Source: Gammaproteobacteria bacterium (GTDB lineage: Bacteria; Pseudomonadota; Gammaproteobacteria; Pseudomonadales; Azotimanducaceae). From it: a stretch of 21,269 nucleotides of DNA. How positions within the stretch are numbered: the stretch's first letter is position 1; every line of letters begins with the position of its first letter. Shown here one piece after another: positions 14,139 to 21,190 of this stretch. The notes beneath the pieces are model-generated. The model ran no database searches. It was not told where the DNA came from and saw only the letters and a program-made list of their open reading frames with translations. A program made the position numbers and the translations under genes. The stretch spans positions 1-21,269 of the forward strand of contig PBQQ01000087.1 in the NCBI GenBank assembly GCA_002725095.1, given 5' to 3'.

Positions 14139-14912
14139 TCAGGCCTGCAGCGGTGACGGTGCGGATACGTTCAGACCACCGTCTGCCACCAGGGTCGTTC
14201 CGGTGATGTAGTCGCCGGCCGGTGCGGCGCAGAAAGCCACGAGTTCCGCCACCTCCTGGGGTGTTTGCAGACGACCCGCGGGTACGACGGTTGCCACCTG
14301 CGCCGGGTCGATGCCGTAGCGCTCCATGGCTTCTGTGTGAACGATTCCTGGCGCAACCGCGACGGTCCGGACCCCGCGTGATGCCCATTCTGCAGCCCAG
14401 GTGCGGACCAGTGACTCCACGGCCGCCCTCGATGCGCTCGAATGAGTCATGCCCGGCATTCCTCGGCTCGGAGTCATGGTGATGCACGCGACTTTGCCGT
14501 AGCCGTTCGCAAGCATCGACAGCGATGCCGCTTGTGTTGTCAGGTACCAGGTGGCGTCGAGATTCAACCGCATCACCGCTCGAAAGCCTTTGGGCGTGAT
14601 CTGCTCGGCTGCAGAGATGAACTGACCACCCGCGTTGTTCACCAGGATGTCCAACGGGCCTTCCGCCAGGATGCGTTGCAACGCGTCGTCTACCTGATCG
14701 CTCTCGCGCACGTCGGCGACAACTGTCTGGATGGATCCTGGTGCAGCCATGCTCTGTGTCTGCAAAAGAGAGGCTTCCGTCCGACCGAGGACAAAGACTT
14801 TCGCTCCCCGGGCAGTCAATGTGAGGGCACACGCTCGTCCGATACCGGTCCCTCCGCCGGTCACCAATGCCGTCCGACCGGCAACGGACAGAGCCTCGGG
14901 CAGATCGGTCAC
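14139..14912 (-). CDS. Short-chain dehydrogenase/reductase with altered catalytic motif (enoyl/dienoyl-CoA reductase-like)
   Basis: The 257-residue protein has the SDR Rossmann fold: TGGGTGIG (18-25) binds NADP(H), NNAGG (92-96) follows, and the C-terminal ADGGLNV is typical. The usual YxxxK active site is replaced: the aligned stretch THSSASRAAVESL has Ser158 for Tyr and Arg162 for Lys. A similar change occurs in the peroxisomal trans-2-enoyl-CoA / 2,4-dienoyl-CoA reductase branch, so a fatty acyl-CoA reductase is the best guess. Its GTG start overlaps the TGA of ideR (GTGA), so it is translated with the iron repressor. The reason for that pairing is unknown. It converges on tmsB with a 24-base gap in which I see no clear terminator. 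Confidence 0.85.
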   Translation of the reverse strand: MTDLPEALSVAGRTALVTGGGTGIGRACALTLTARGAKVFVLGRTEASLLQTQSMAAPGSIQTVVADVRESDQVDDALQRILAEGPLDILVNNAGGQFISAAEQITPKGFRAVMRLNLDATWYLTTQAASLSMLANGYGKVACITMTPSRGMPGMTHSSASRAAVESLVRTWAAEWASRGVRTVAVAPGIVHTEAMERYGIDPAQVATVVPAGRLQTPQEVAELVAFCAAPAGDYITGTTLVADGGLNVSAPSPLQA

Positions 14913-15601
14913 GTTCCCGCCTCGACCAAAATGTGTCGCGCCTCTTCGACAGACATTTCGACGTACTCGCCTGCGCTCCCGATCGTCACCGAATCATCGA
15001 GGCGACGAGCCTCCACGTCGGCACCCGGCATGGCACCCACTCGTAGAAGCTTCGCCATCGACCCCTCATCGGTCTGCAGGGTCTCCGCCAACCGTCGGAC
15101 CCGCACCCGCTTGAGATCTTCGGTCACAGCTTCGGGGAGCGGTAGTAGGCCCTGCAGCCCCGCCACAACCTTGCTCGCGCCTGGATCTAGTTCCGCAAGG
15201 CCAGGTATCGGATTTCCATACGGACTGACCGATGGGTGATCGAGCAACTCGAGGATTCGCCGCTCCACAGCGTCGCTCATCACGTGCTCCCAACGACAGG
15301 CTTCCGCATGAACGTCCTCCCAGGGCATGGCGAGGATTTCCACGAGCATGCATTCCGCAAGCCGATGTTTTCTCATGACCCGCACCGCCTGTTGTTCGCC
15401 CGTGCCCGTCAGTTCGAGATGTCGATCCTGGTCGACCGTGACTAAGCCGTCACGCTCCATTCGTCCCACCGTCTGCGAGACGGTGGGACCACTGTGACCG
15501 AGGCGTTCGGCAATCCGGGCCCGCATAGGAGTCATGCCTTCTTCTTGGAGCTCATAGATGGTCCGCAGATACATCTCGGTGGTATCGATGAGTTCACTCA
15601 C
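14909..15601 (-). CDS. ideR: Iron-dependent repressor IdeR/DtxR
   Basis: This 230-residue Fe2+-activated repressor controls iron uptake, siderophore and storage genes. The N-terminal winged helix includes RIAERLGHSGPTVSQTVGRM (29-48). The metal ligands fall at the canonical DtxR numbers: Met10, Cys102, Glu105 and His106 for the primary site, His79, Glu83 and His98 for the ancillary site. A C-terminal SH3-like domain (about 150-230) is complete. GTG 15601 is chosen because the protein then begins VSELIDTTEMYLRTIYEL, aligning with IdeR, and AGGGAG sits four bases upstream; the frame open to 15637 adds 12 unlikely residues. It overlaps the downstream dehydrogenase by four bases. I found no 19-base iron box in the window. 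Confidence 0.96.
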   Translation of the reverse strand: MSELIDTTEMYLRTIYELQEEGMTPMRARIAERLGHSGPTVSQTVGRMERDGLVTVDQDRHLELTGTGEQQAVRVMRKHRLAECMLVEILAMPWEDVHAEACRWEHVMSDAVERRILELLDHPSVSPYGNPIPGLAELDPGASKVVAGLQGLLPLPEAVTEDLKRVRVRRLAETLQTDEGSMAKLLRVGAMPGADVEARRLDDSVTIGSAGEYVEMSVEEARHILVEAGT

Positions 15602-15640
15602 GCCGCTCCCTGCGCTCTCTCCCGGGCCGACCACCAAGGG

Positions 15641-15656
15641 GGTTGCCCCAACCGTA
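15641..15656 (-). promoter_or_regulatory. Putative ideR promoter with overlapping inverted repeat
   Basis: On the minus strand TACGGT (15656-15651) fits the -10 pattern and lies about 50 bases before the ideR GTG. It overlaps the inverted repeat GGTTGCCCCAACC (15641-15653, 5-base arms). The repeat does not resemble an iron box. It sits in the 111-base divergent gap with the photolyase gene. Confidence 0.35.
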
Positions 15657-15700
15657 TCGGGGTAGAAGTCACCCGTCCTGCGATCGGGACGGCGACCACC

Positions 15701-15706
15701 TACGGT
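15701..15706 (+). promoter_or_regulatory. Putative -10 box (TACGGT) for a leaderless photolyase transcript
   Basis: TACGGT ends six bases before the GTG at 15713, and there is no Shine-Dalgarno sequence. It also marks the photolyase start, since the longer frame from 15494 would have to read back through the ideR gene. Confidence 0.45.
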
Positions 15707-15712
15707 TTGTGT

Positions 15713-17068
15713 GTGCCATCTGTTTTGTGGTTTCGCCGCGACCTCCGGCTACTCGACAACCCCGCACTGCTGGCGGCCGTCGAGGCCGCCAGGGCTGATG
15801 GCGATGGCCGAGTCGTCCCACTTTTCGTCATTGATCCGCACCTATGGGAACCCGCCGGGCCTGTTCGCCAGGAGTACCTCGTGGACTCTCTGGACCATCT
15901 CGGTGCCGCCATCGGGCGTCAATTGCTCATCGTGCATGGAGACCCCGTCGATCTCGTCCCCCACGTTGCACGCACCGCGGGCGCGGACACCGTCCACATC
16001 GCTGCGGACTACGGCCCCTACGGGTCTGCCCGCGACACCGCTGTCCAGAACGCGCTAGAAGCCATTGATGTTCGTCTCGTCCGGACTGGCTCTTCCTACG
16101 CTGTCGCTGCCGGCCGCGTGACCAAACAAGACGGCACCGCCTACCGCGTCTTCACGCCCTTCTATCGAGCCTGGCTCTCCCATGGCTGGCGAGCACCGGC
16201 AGCCGAACCACCCGGCGACATCGACTGGTGGATGCCCCTGGAATGCGAGGGGCACCCGACGGTCGCAAGCACCGGGATCGACCTACCCGAAGCGGGTGAG
16301 GAAGCGGCATGGAAACGATGGGCGAACTTCCACGCCTCTGGCCTGTCCACCTACGACGAGGGCCGCAACCGACCCGATCTCGACGGCACCAGCGCCATGA
16401 GCCACCACCTCAAGTATGGGGAGATCCATCCGCGCTCGATCCTCGCCGAGCTGACGGACGCCGATGACGGCTTTCGTCGCGAGATCTGCTGGCGCGAGTT
16501 CTACGCCGACGTCCTGCATCAACGGCCGGACTCCGTTCGTGCATCGTTAGACGCGCGCTACGACTCGTCCATGCGGTGGGTAGAAGACGAGGAAGCCTTC
16601 GACGCCTGGGCACACGGGCGAACAGGATTCCCGTTCGTTGATGCTGGCATGCGCCAACTTCGGGCCGAAGGGTGGATGCACAACCGCGTTCGCATGGTGG
16701 TGGCAAGTTTTCTCGTCAAAGACCTCCACCAACCGTGGCAACGGGGTGCGGCTGAATTCATGCACTGGCTCCGCGATGGGGACGTCGCGAGCAACACCCA
16801 CGGGTGGCAGTGGACGGCCGGGTGCGGCACCGACGCGTCCCCTTTCTACCGGGTGTTCAATCCGATCTCTCAGGGCTTGAAGTTCGATCCGCAGGGCGAC
16901 TATGTGCGTCGATACATTCCCGAACTTCGCCACCTCACCGGCAAGACAGCCCACGAGCCTTGGGATGTTCTCGGGGGCTACGACCACGGCTATCCCGAGC
17001 CGATCGTCGATCACAAGGCCGAGCGCGAAGTCGCCCTCGCTGATTTTGCGGCGATCAAGAAGGGCTAG
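15713..17068 (+). CDS. phrB: Deoxyribodipyrimidine photolyase (class I CPD type)
   Basis: This 451-residue flavoenzyme uses blue light to split UV-induced pyrimidine dimers. The N-terminal antenna domain begins VLWFRRDLRLLDNPALL. The FAD domain holds TSAMSHHLKYGEIHPRSIL (226-244), EICWREFY (257-264) with the Glu262 expected near the dimer, GWMHNRVRMVVASFLVKD (320-337), and GWQWTAGCGTDASPFYRVFNP (364-384). By-eye alignment to the E. coli enzyme keeps the electron-transfer tryptophans (Trp289, Trp342, Trp365 for W306, W359, W382) and Asn361 facing flavin N5 (E. coli N378). This supports a working photolyase rather than a cryptochrome. The antenna chromophore cannot be told from sequence. It ends 47 bases before parA. 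Confidence 0.96.
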   Translation: MPSVLWFRRDLRLLDNPALLAAVEAARADGDGRVVPLFVIDPHLWEPAGPVRQEYLVDSLDHLGAAIGRQLLIVHGDPVDLVPHVARTAGADTVHIAADYGPYGSARDTAVQNALEAIDVRLVRTGSSYAVAAGRVTKQDGTAYRVFTPFYRAWLSHGWRAPAAEPPGDIDWWMPLECEGHPTVASTGIDLPEAGEEAAWKRWANFHASGLSTYDEGRNRPDLDGTSAMSHHLKYGEIHPRSILAELTDADDGFRREICWREFYADVLHQRPDSVRASLDARYDSSMRWVEDEEAFDAWAHGRTGFPFVDAGMRQLRAEGWMHNRVRMVVASFLVKDLHQPWQRGAAEFMHWLRDGDVASNTHGWQWTAGCGTDASPFYRVFNPISQGLKFDPQGDYVRRYIPELRHLTGKTAHEPWDVLGGYDHGYPEPIVDHKAEREVALADFAAIKKG

Positions 17069-17074
17069 GCCTCA

Positions 17075-17106
17075 ATACGCGACTGCCGATACTGCTCGGC
17101 GCGTAT
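17075..17106. promoter_or_regulatory. Imperfect palindrome over the parA promoter (candidate operator)
   Basis: Outer arms ATACGC (17075-17080) and GCGTAT (17101-17106), and inner arms GCCGA (17085-17089) and TCGGC (17096-17100), form a nested inverted repeat with a four-base left bulge (GACT) and a six-base centre. The right outer arm runs into TATGGT (17104-17109), the likely -10 box of parA. Autorepression by the small RHH partner encoded downstream is an attractive inference. A weak photolyase terminator is the alternative, but there is no T run. Confidence 0.5.
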
Positions 17107-17109
17107 GGT
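17104..17109 (+). promoter_or_regulatory. Putative -10 box (TATGGT) for a leaderless parA transcript
   Basis: TATGGT ends six bases before the parA GTG and no Shine-Dalgarno sequence is present. It overlaps the right arm of the palindrome at 17075-17106. Confidence 0.45.
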
Positions 17110-17115
17110 TCCATC

Positions 17116-17883
17116 GTGCCAACGATCGCTGTGCTGTCGATGAAGGGTGGGGTGGGGAAAACCACCCTGACCCTCGGACTGGCCAGCGCTGCATGGAACC
17201 GCCATTGGCGCACACTCGTCGTCGACCTCGATCCGCAGGCAAACGCATCGATGGGCGTCGGGCTGATGGATCCGGCGTTGACCGCGGGCGACGCCCTCGC
17301 CGATGGCAGGCCGGGTGTCGCCGCGGAGGCCATCGTGCCGAGCACCTGGGGGCGGGGCACCGATGTCTTACCGTCCGAACCCGCCGTCGAGCACCGCGTC
17401 GCCGAAGCTGCGCCGGGATCCGAGCAGCGCCTGCGCACCGTGCTCGCAGGGGTCGGGCATCGCTACGAGCTTGTTGTGATCGACTGCCCTCCGTCCCTGG
17501 GTGAGATGACGCGAAACGCACTCCATGCTGCGTCGCAGGCATTGGTCGTCACCGAGCCTGGCTACTTCGCGCTCCGAGGCGCACAGCAGGCCGTCGAAGC
17601 GATCGATCTGGTGCGTGAATCCAGCAATCGCACCCTTGCGGCACCGACGATCGTGCTGAATCGGATGCGATCAACCGTTGCCGAGCACCGTCACCGCGCG
17701 CAAGAGCTCCGCGCGTACTTCGATCGACAGGTCAGCGACGTCGAGATCCCTGAGCGAAACGCCATTGCCCAGGCTGAGGGAGCTGGTATGCCGATTCACG
17801 AGTGGGACTCACCTGCTGGCCGTGAGCTATCCGAACGCTTCGACACTCTTCTCGATCGACTCTTTCCAGGAGGAATGCGATGA
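17116..17883 (+). CDS. ParA-family partition/positioning ATPase
   Basis: The 255-residue protein has the deviant Walker A motif KGGVGKTT (10-17) with signature Lys10 and Lys15, Walker A' DLDPQAN (37-43), and a Walker B-like VVIDCPPSLG (119-128). It lacks the N-terminal helix-turn-helix of large plasmid ParA proteins. ParA ATPases bind DNA non-specifically as ATP dimers and move a cargo when a partner stimulates hydrolysis. The cargo may be a chromosome, plasmid or protein complex. No parB or parS-like palindrome is nearby, so this is probably not the oriC-linked ParA. Instead it is coupled (ATGA overlap) to a small RHH protein, as in type Ib partition systems. GTG 17116 follows TATGGT by six bases. 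Confidence 0.9.
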   Translation: MPTIAVLSMKGGVGKTTLTLGLASAAWNRHWRTLVVDLDPQANASMGVGLMDPALTAGDALADGRPGVAAEAIVPSTWGRGTDVLPSEPAVEHRVAEAAPGSEQRLRTVLAGVGHRYELVVIDCPPSLGEMTRNALHAASQALVVTEPGYFALRGAQQAVEAIDLVRESSNRTLAAPTIVLNRMRSTVAEHRHRAQELRAYFDRQVSDVEIPERNAIAQAEGAGMPIHEWDSPAGRELSERFDTLLDRLFPGGMR

Positions 17884-18134
17884 GTACGAATTTTGATCCT
17901 GCACCTCGGCCCGCACTGCACAAGGCGCCGGATGCGAAAGTTCATCCCACGACCCACGTAGCGTCGGCCCATACCGGCGATGCGGTTCTCGGGGGAAAGA
18001 AGGTAGCCATTCAGACAACCATCCCCAAGCAGTTGCGTAAACAGTTGCGCCGGTCCGCGAAGAGCGCGGGAGTATCGATCGACGAGTTCGTCACCATCGC
18101 TCTTGCGAACGAGATTCGACGCCGGTCCGACTAG
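17880..18134 (+). CDS. Small ribbon-helix-helix protein, probable ParA partner
   Basis: The 84-residue product has two parts. Residues 1-39 are rich in Pro, Ala, His and Lys and look disordered. Residues 40-82 fit a ribbon-helix-helix fold: a strand KKVAIQTTIP, a basic helix KQLRKQLRRSAKSAG, a turn, and a second helix IDEFVTIALANEIRRR. The ATG overlaps the parA stop (ATGA) and has AGGAGGA six bases upstream, so production is tied to ParA. In type Ib partition cassettes the small partner (for example ParG) binds DNA through an RHH domain and stimulates ParA through a flexible N-terminal tail; the same division is visible here. An antitoxin-like repressor is an alternative, but no toxin gene adjoins. 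It ends four bases from convergent pdxH. Confidence 0.8.
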   Translation: MSTNFDPAPRPALHKAPDAKVHPTTHVASAHTGDAVLGGKKVAIQTTIPKQLRKQLRRSAKSAGVSIDEFVTIALANEIRRRSD

Positions 18135-18138
18135 CGCG

Positions 18139-18819
18139 TTACGGGGAGAGCCTCTCGATCCGCCAGTTTGCTGCCTCGGCAAGAGACCCTTGGCCGACGA
18201 AGCGCAGACGATCGTGCAGGCGCGAGGGCCGGCCCTGCCAGAACTCGATCGTCGTGGGAAGAATCAGCCAGCCACCCCACGATTCGGGCAGGGGGACCTC
18301 ACTGCCCGGGGGGTACTTCTCGTGCAGAGCCGTCCACTGCTCGTCGAGCACCCGGCGGGACTCGATAAGCGTCGACTGATCGCTCGCCCACGCACCCAAC
18401 TGCGATTCGTGCGGACGTGACGTGAAGTACTCGAGCGTTTCTTCTCGGGGAATCTCTTCTGCTCGTCCGCAGACAACGACCTGCCGGTGCTGGGCAAACC
18501 AGGGGAAGGTCACCGACGCGTTCGGGTTGACATGCAGCTCTCGAGATTTCCGGGAGGTCAGGTTGGAAAAGAAGACAAACCCGCGCTCATCGACCCCCTT
18601 CAACAGCACTGTTCGAGTACTGGGAACCGAATCGGCATCCGCTGTCGCCAACACCATCGCGTTAGCTTCGGTGACTCTCTGGTCGTGTGTGGCGGCGCCG
18701 AACCACTCCCGAAATTGCTCCAGCGGCGTGGATGCCAGGTCGGAGACGTCGAGGGTGCCTTCGCTGTAGGAAACTCGCATGTCCGCCGGGCTGACCGGCG
18801 AATCGGAGGATCCGTGCAT
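18139..18819 (-). CDS. pdxH: Pyridoxine/pyridoxamine 5'-phosphate oxidase
   Basis: This FMN enzyme oxidises pyridoxine or pyridoxamine 5'-phosphate to PLP. The 226-residue protein shows RTVLLKG (69-75), FFSNLTSRKSREL (83-95) for FMN and substrate phosphate, RPHESQLGAWAS (135-146), WGGW (181-184) and the family signature FWQGRPSRLHDR (193-204). The ATG at 18819 is taken; the ATG at 18780 (MRVSYSEG) also fits family N-termini, and neither has a clear ribosome binding site. It is divergent from the citrate synthase gene across 60 bases. Its product PLP is the cofactor of SerC nearby. Confidence 0.96.
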   Translation of the reverse strand: MHGSSDSPVSPADMRVSYSEGTLDVSDLASTPLEQFREWFGAATHDQRVTEANAMVLATADADSVPSTRTVLLKGVDERGFVFFSNLTSRKSRELHVNPNASVTFPWFAQHRQVVVCGRAEEIPREETLEYFTSRPHESQLGAWASDQSTLIESRRVLDEQWTALHEKYPPGSEVPLPESWGGWLILPTTIEFWQGRPSRLHDRLRFVGQGSLAEAANWRIERLSP

Positions 18820-18879
18820 ACGGGCATCCCATCATGGAATCGTCGGTGTTGAATAGGGCCCTCGACTCAGGAGGAAGAA

Positions 18880-20013
18880 ATGCGAGAGTTCGTCCCGGGC
18901 TTGGAGGGCGTGGTTGCCTTCGAGACGCAAATTGCCGAGCCCGATCCCGATGGCGGCGCCCTGCGGTACCGCGGTGTCGATGTCGCCGACCTCGTGGGCT
19001 GCGTGTCTTTCGGCAATGTCTGGGGGCTGCTGGTCGATGGAGAGTTCAACCCGGGGATACCACCGGCGGAACCATTCCCGATACCGATTCATTCCGGGGA
19101 CGTTCGCGTGGATGTTCAATCCGCCATCGCGATGCTCGCTCCCGCCTGGGGTTTGCAACCAATTCTCGATATCGATGACGACACCGCGCGCGAGAATCTC
19201 GCTCACGTGTCGGTGATGGCGCTGTCCTTCGTCGCGCAATCTGCGCGGGGTCTGGGACAGCCGATGGTCCCGCAAGCCGAAATCGATCAAGCGAACACCG
19301 TTGTCGAGCGATTCATGATCCGTTGGCGGGGAGACCCAGATCCCCGTCATGTCGAGGCGATCGACTCATACTTCGTTGTCGCCGCCGAGCACGGCTTGAA
19401 CTCATCCACCCTCACCGCCCGGGTCAGCGCATCGACCCGAGCCGACGTAGCGGCGGCGATTTCCGGAGCTATCGGAACCATGAGTGGCCCACTCCACGGC
19501 GGAGCACCGGCACGCGTGCTCTCGATGATCGAGGAGGTAGAGAACAGTGATGACGCCGCCACCTTCGTTCGACAAACCCTGGACGCAGATAAGCGTCTGA
19601 TGGGCTTCGGTCACCGCGTGTACCGCGCAGAGGATCCCCGCGCGCGAATTTTGCGCAACGTGGCTCGGGACCTGGGAGCCCCTCGGTACGAGGTTGCGGC
19701 GGCGCTCGAGCGCGAAGCTCTGACACAACTCCGGGAGCGACGGCCCGACCGGGCACTCGCGACGAACGTCGAGTTCTGGTCCGCCGTGATTTTGGACTTC
19801 GCCGAAGTTCCCCCGGAGATGTTCACCTCGATGTTCACCTGCGCCCGCATCGCCGGCTGGAGCGCCCACATTCTCGAGCAGAAGAGAACCGGACGACTGA
19901 TCCGGCCATCTGCACGCTACATAGGGCCCAAGCCCCGGCGGCCCGATCAGGTCGAGGGGTGGGACCCGGTCATGGTGCGGCCATCCTGGCTGGTCCCCGA
20001 CGACGACTCGTAG
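18880..20013 (+). CDS. citA: Type-2 citrate synthase (CitA-like)
   Basis: The 377-residue protein carries the citrate synthase motifs HGLNSSTLTAR (171-181), SGPLHGG with His206, MGFGHRVYRAEDPRAR (241-256) with His245, and a C-terminal CARIAGWSAHILEQ (321-334). It condenses oxaloacetate and acetyl-CoA or a related acyl-CoA. At the position of the catalytic aspartate (NVDF in most enzymes) it has NVEF, with Glu298. I recall the same NVEFW in actinobacterial CitA, so this is probably a subfamily trait rather than a defect; activity may resemble 2-methylcitrate or secondary citrate synthases. ATG 18880 has AGGAGG six bases upstream. A main citrate synthase is presumably elsewhere. Confidence 0.92.
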   Translation: MREFVPGLEGVVAFETQIAEPDPDGGALRYRGVDVADLVGCVSFGNVWGLLVDGEFNPGIPPAEPFPIPIHSGDVRVDVQSAIAMLAPAWGLQPILDIDDDTARENLAHVSVMALSFVAQSARGLGQPMVPQAEIDQANTVVERFMIRWRGDPDPRHVEAIDSYFVVAAEHGLNSSTLTARVSASTRADVAAAISGAIGTMSGPLHGGAPARVLSMIEEVENSDDAATFVRQTLDADKRLMGFGHRVYRAEDPRARILRNVARDLGAPRYEVAAALEREALTQLRERRPDRALATNVEFWSAVILDFAEVPPEMFTSMFTCARIAGWSAHILEQKRTGRLIRPSARYIGPKPRRPDQVEGWDPVMVRPSWLVPDDDS

Positions 20014-20065
20014 ACGCAGCAAGGGATACTTACGCCCCATCTCTCTACTTTCGAAAGAAGGACCA

Positions 20066-21190
20066 GTGTCTGACGGCATTCGCATCCCCACCGAACTTCT
20101 GCCCGCCGATGGGCGCTTCGGAGCCGGCCCCTCCAAGGTGCGCCAAGCCCAAATGGACGCGCTTGCCGGGGTATGGCAGACCTACCTGGGGACGTCGCAT
20201 CGTCAAAAGGCCGTCAAATCCGAAGTTGGCCGACTGCGGTCGGGGCTGAGAGATCTGTTCGACCTCCCCGACGGCTACGAGGTGATCCTCGGAAACGGCG
20301 GCTCGACGGCGTTTTGGGACATTGCGACGTTCGGGCTGCTCGACAACCGAGCGCAGTTTCTCTCGTTCGGGGAATTCGGCGCGAAGTTCGCCTCAGGCGC
20401 CGCGAAGGCGCCTCACCTCGGCGAACCGACGATCCTCACCGCTGATCCCGGCACCGCTCCAGCGTTCAAGGCTGAAACCGGAATCGACGCGTACTGCTCT
20501 CCGCACAACGAGACCTCGACCGGAGTCATCGTGACTCCACGCCGAGTCGCAGGGGCAGACACCGATGCGCTCCTGATCGTCGACGCGACATCGGGGGCTG
20601 GCGGACTTGATGTCGAAGCGGCCGAGTTCGACGTCTACTACTTCGCTCCCCAAAAGTCGTTCGGCTCCGACGGGGGGCTCTGGCTCGCTCTGATGTCCCC
20701 GGCGGCTTTGTCGCGGTCAGAGCGCATCAAGGCCTCCGGACGCTGGATTCCCGACTTCCTCGACCTCGAAACCGCAGTCGATAACTCGCGCAAAGACCAG
20801 ACGTACAACACACCCGCACTCGCAACGATTTTCCTGATGGCCGAGCAGATTGACTGGTTCAACGACAACGGTGGTCTTGCGTGGTGCACGGGTCGCACGG
20901 CTGAGTCGTCGGGAGTCCTCTACGACTGGGCAGAGAACACCGATATCGCCACTCCCTTTGTGAGCGAGCCAGAGCATCGCTCCTCCGTCGTCGTGACGAT
21001 CGATATCGATGACACTATCGACGCCACCGCCATCACCAGTGCTCTTCGCGCGAACGGCATTCTCGACACCGAGCCCTACCGCAAACTCGGCCGAAATCAA
21101 CTCCGGATTGCGGTCTTCCCGGCCGTCGAGCCCGATGATGTTCGCGCCCTGACGGGTTGCCTCGACTACATCATCTCACAACTCGCGTGA
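20066..21190 (+). CDS. serC: Phosphoserine aminotransferase
   Basis: This PLP enzyme makes O-phosphoserine from 3-phosphohydroxypyruvate and glutamate in serine synthesis. The 374-residue protein fits the actinobacterial SerC branch: FGAGPSKVR (18-26), TSHRQKAVK (43-51), GNGGSTAFWD (76-85), LIVDATSGAGG with Asp173 contacting PLP, and YFAPQKSFGSDGG (192-204) with Schiff-base Lys197. GTG 20066 has AAGAAGGA three bases upstream. The gap after citA is 52 bases and contains GATACT (20025-20030), a possible -10 box. The stop overlaps the next start (GTGA), so serC is coupled to the following membrane-protein gene. Confidence 0.95.
   Translation: MSDGIRIPTELLPADGRFGAGPSKVRQAQMDALAGVWQTYLGTSHRQKAVKSEVGRLRSGLRDLFDLPDGYEVILGNGGSTAFWDIATFGLLDNRAQFLSFGEFGAKFASGAAKAPHLGEPTILTADPGTAPAFKAETGIDAYCSPHNETSTGVIVTPRRVAGADTDALLIVDATSGAGGLDVEAAEFDVYYFAPQKSFGSDGGLWLALMSPAALSRSERIKASGRWIPDFLDLETAVDNSRKDQTYNTPALATIFLMAEQIDWFNDNGGLAWCTGRTAESSGVLYDWAENTDIATPFVSEPEHRSSVVVTIDIDDTIDATAITSALRANGILDTEPYRKLGRNQLRIAVFPAVEPDDVRALTGCLDYIISQLA

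Noticed and set aside
15494..15712. Longer start for the photolyase
   Set aside because: It would read backward through the ideR 5' end; the family N-terminus VLWFRRDLRL begins right after GTG 15713.
14890..15720. Search for a DtxR/IdeR iron box near ideR
   Set aside because: No sequence close to the 19-base TTAGGTTAGSCTAACCTAA consensus was seen; the GGTTGCCCCAACC repeat does not match it.
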